From contig OZ220707.1 of NCBI GenBank assembly GCA_965116685.1, positions 3,596,001 to 3,660,000 of the forward strand: 64,000 nt of DNA, read 5' to 3'. The DNA comes from Bin80 sp965116685 (GTDB lineage: Bacteria > Bacteroidota > Rhodothermia > Rhodothermales > Bin80). The position numbers and the translations under genes are program-made. Below the pieces are notes generated by a model. The model did no database searches. It had not been told where the DNA came from and was given only the letters and a program-made list of their open reading frames with translations. Numbering within the stretch: position 1 is the stretch's first letter; each line of letters begins with the position of its first letter. Of this stretch, positions 63,492 to 64,000 are shown in pieces.

Positions 63492-64000
63492 CATACCCAC
63501 GTTCTTTTACGGAGTATTGGAACGAATACCTGAGTGATGTAGATGCTCAGACCCATACCATCTCCTCTCATTTGCTCTAAATTCCGTCTGATCGCATCTT
63601 AGAAAGCCCCCGCTTATAAAGATCACGAGCGTCGCCATGTATACCAAGATATGCCGAGCGTCAATACACTGTCTACGTGCCCGCTCAATCTTCGCCCTCC
63701 GCCCGATTATTGTCTACAAATCCAAAATACAAGTAATCAGGGTCATCAACTTGGGTGATAAAATAAGATGGATGTTTCGTCTCGTGTTCTAATCTTGAGC
63801 CACACACCAAACCAGCCCGCCTTCTGCGGTTGAAGTGAACTGTCCCTGCAGCTGCTATTCCGTGCCACGCTTTCTCATGAAATGATTCCCCTGTATCTTC
63901 TACAGGTTACTGAAAAGAGTAGTTGCTCGGCATAGGTTCCTGAATGAGGGATAGAATCACATCAAATTCAAAGAGGCATTTAGTAATTACTGGATCATGG
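63492..64000. other. End of window: no intact gene
   Basis: After the ATPase 3' part there are 509 bp without a supported intact gene. The only coding-like signal is the minus-strand remnant at 63685-63909. No transposon end or tRNA is visible. Confidence 0.6.
63685..63909 (-). pseudogene. Possible gene remnant
   Basis: A 75-codon frame without a start codon, closed by a TAA upstream. Its text looks protein-like (HEKAWHGIAAAGTVHF ... HPSYFITQVDDPDYLYFGFVDNN), but I do not recognise a family. It may be the broken end of a gene lost during rearrangement next to the intron array. Confidence 0.3.

Overview
The window looks like a chromosome segment of a Bacteroidota-type bacterium, most likely of the Rhodothermia (Rhodothermales/Balneolales) branch. 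The reasons are a C-terminal type IX secretion tail on a large exported repeat protein, a glutaminyl-tRNA synthetase fused to a YqeY domain, a MoxR ATPase beside three SurA/PpiC-type foldases, a two-subunit methylmalonyl-CoA mutase with MeaB, and weak Shine-Dalgarno signals. This placement is inference from gene content only; there is no rRNA in the window.

Positions 1-42,805 are densely packed housekeeping DNA. In order: the end of an M3 oligopeptidase; DAHP synthase, glucosamine-6-phosphate deaminase and accD on the minus strand; an EF-G paralogue; a 1,217-residue Spondin_N/Calx-beta/T9SS protein; ricT-like and holB; a CAT-anticodon tRNA; a sodium/solute symporter; parC-parE; an EamA exporter; moxR and three PPIases; gltX and an ACT-domain protein; glnS-yqeY; a trmH-like / mutA / mutB / meaB operon; cmk and an S1 protein with long low-complexity tails; and an ALDH7-like dehydrogenase followed by an aminotransferase and a small membrane protein.

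Positions 42,900-64,000 are accessory DNA rich in mobile elements. An AAA ATPase (DUF3696 type) and a PIN-domain nuclease form a one-base-overlapping pair that resembles a defence or toxin module. A DUF4062/GHKL-ATPase/winged-helix gene follows, cut by an intact IS1634-type element; removing the element restores one 672-codon frame. Then come scraps of a second IS1634 and of an IS21 terminus.

The most unusual structure is a second ATPase gene (5' part 49,982-50,824, 3' part 63,135-63,491) split by about 12.3 kb. The insert is a head-to-tail array of group II introns: three tandem copies with an exact 1,913-bp period, a fourth copy opened by an IS4/Tn5-type element, and a fifth ORF-deleted mini-intron whose domain VI hairpin carries another IS4 element with an 11-bp target duplication. 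All four reverse transcriptases share the same frameshift just after the YADD catalytic motif. The Tn5-type transposase carries a full N-terminal DUF4338 (DruA, Druantia) domain. The two ATPase halves join in frame (GGA GCG / GGT CGG), so the array is either a large disruption or a splicing-dependent gene.
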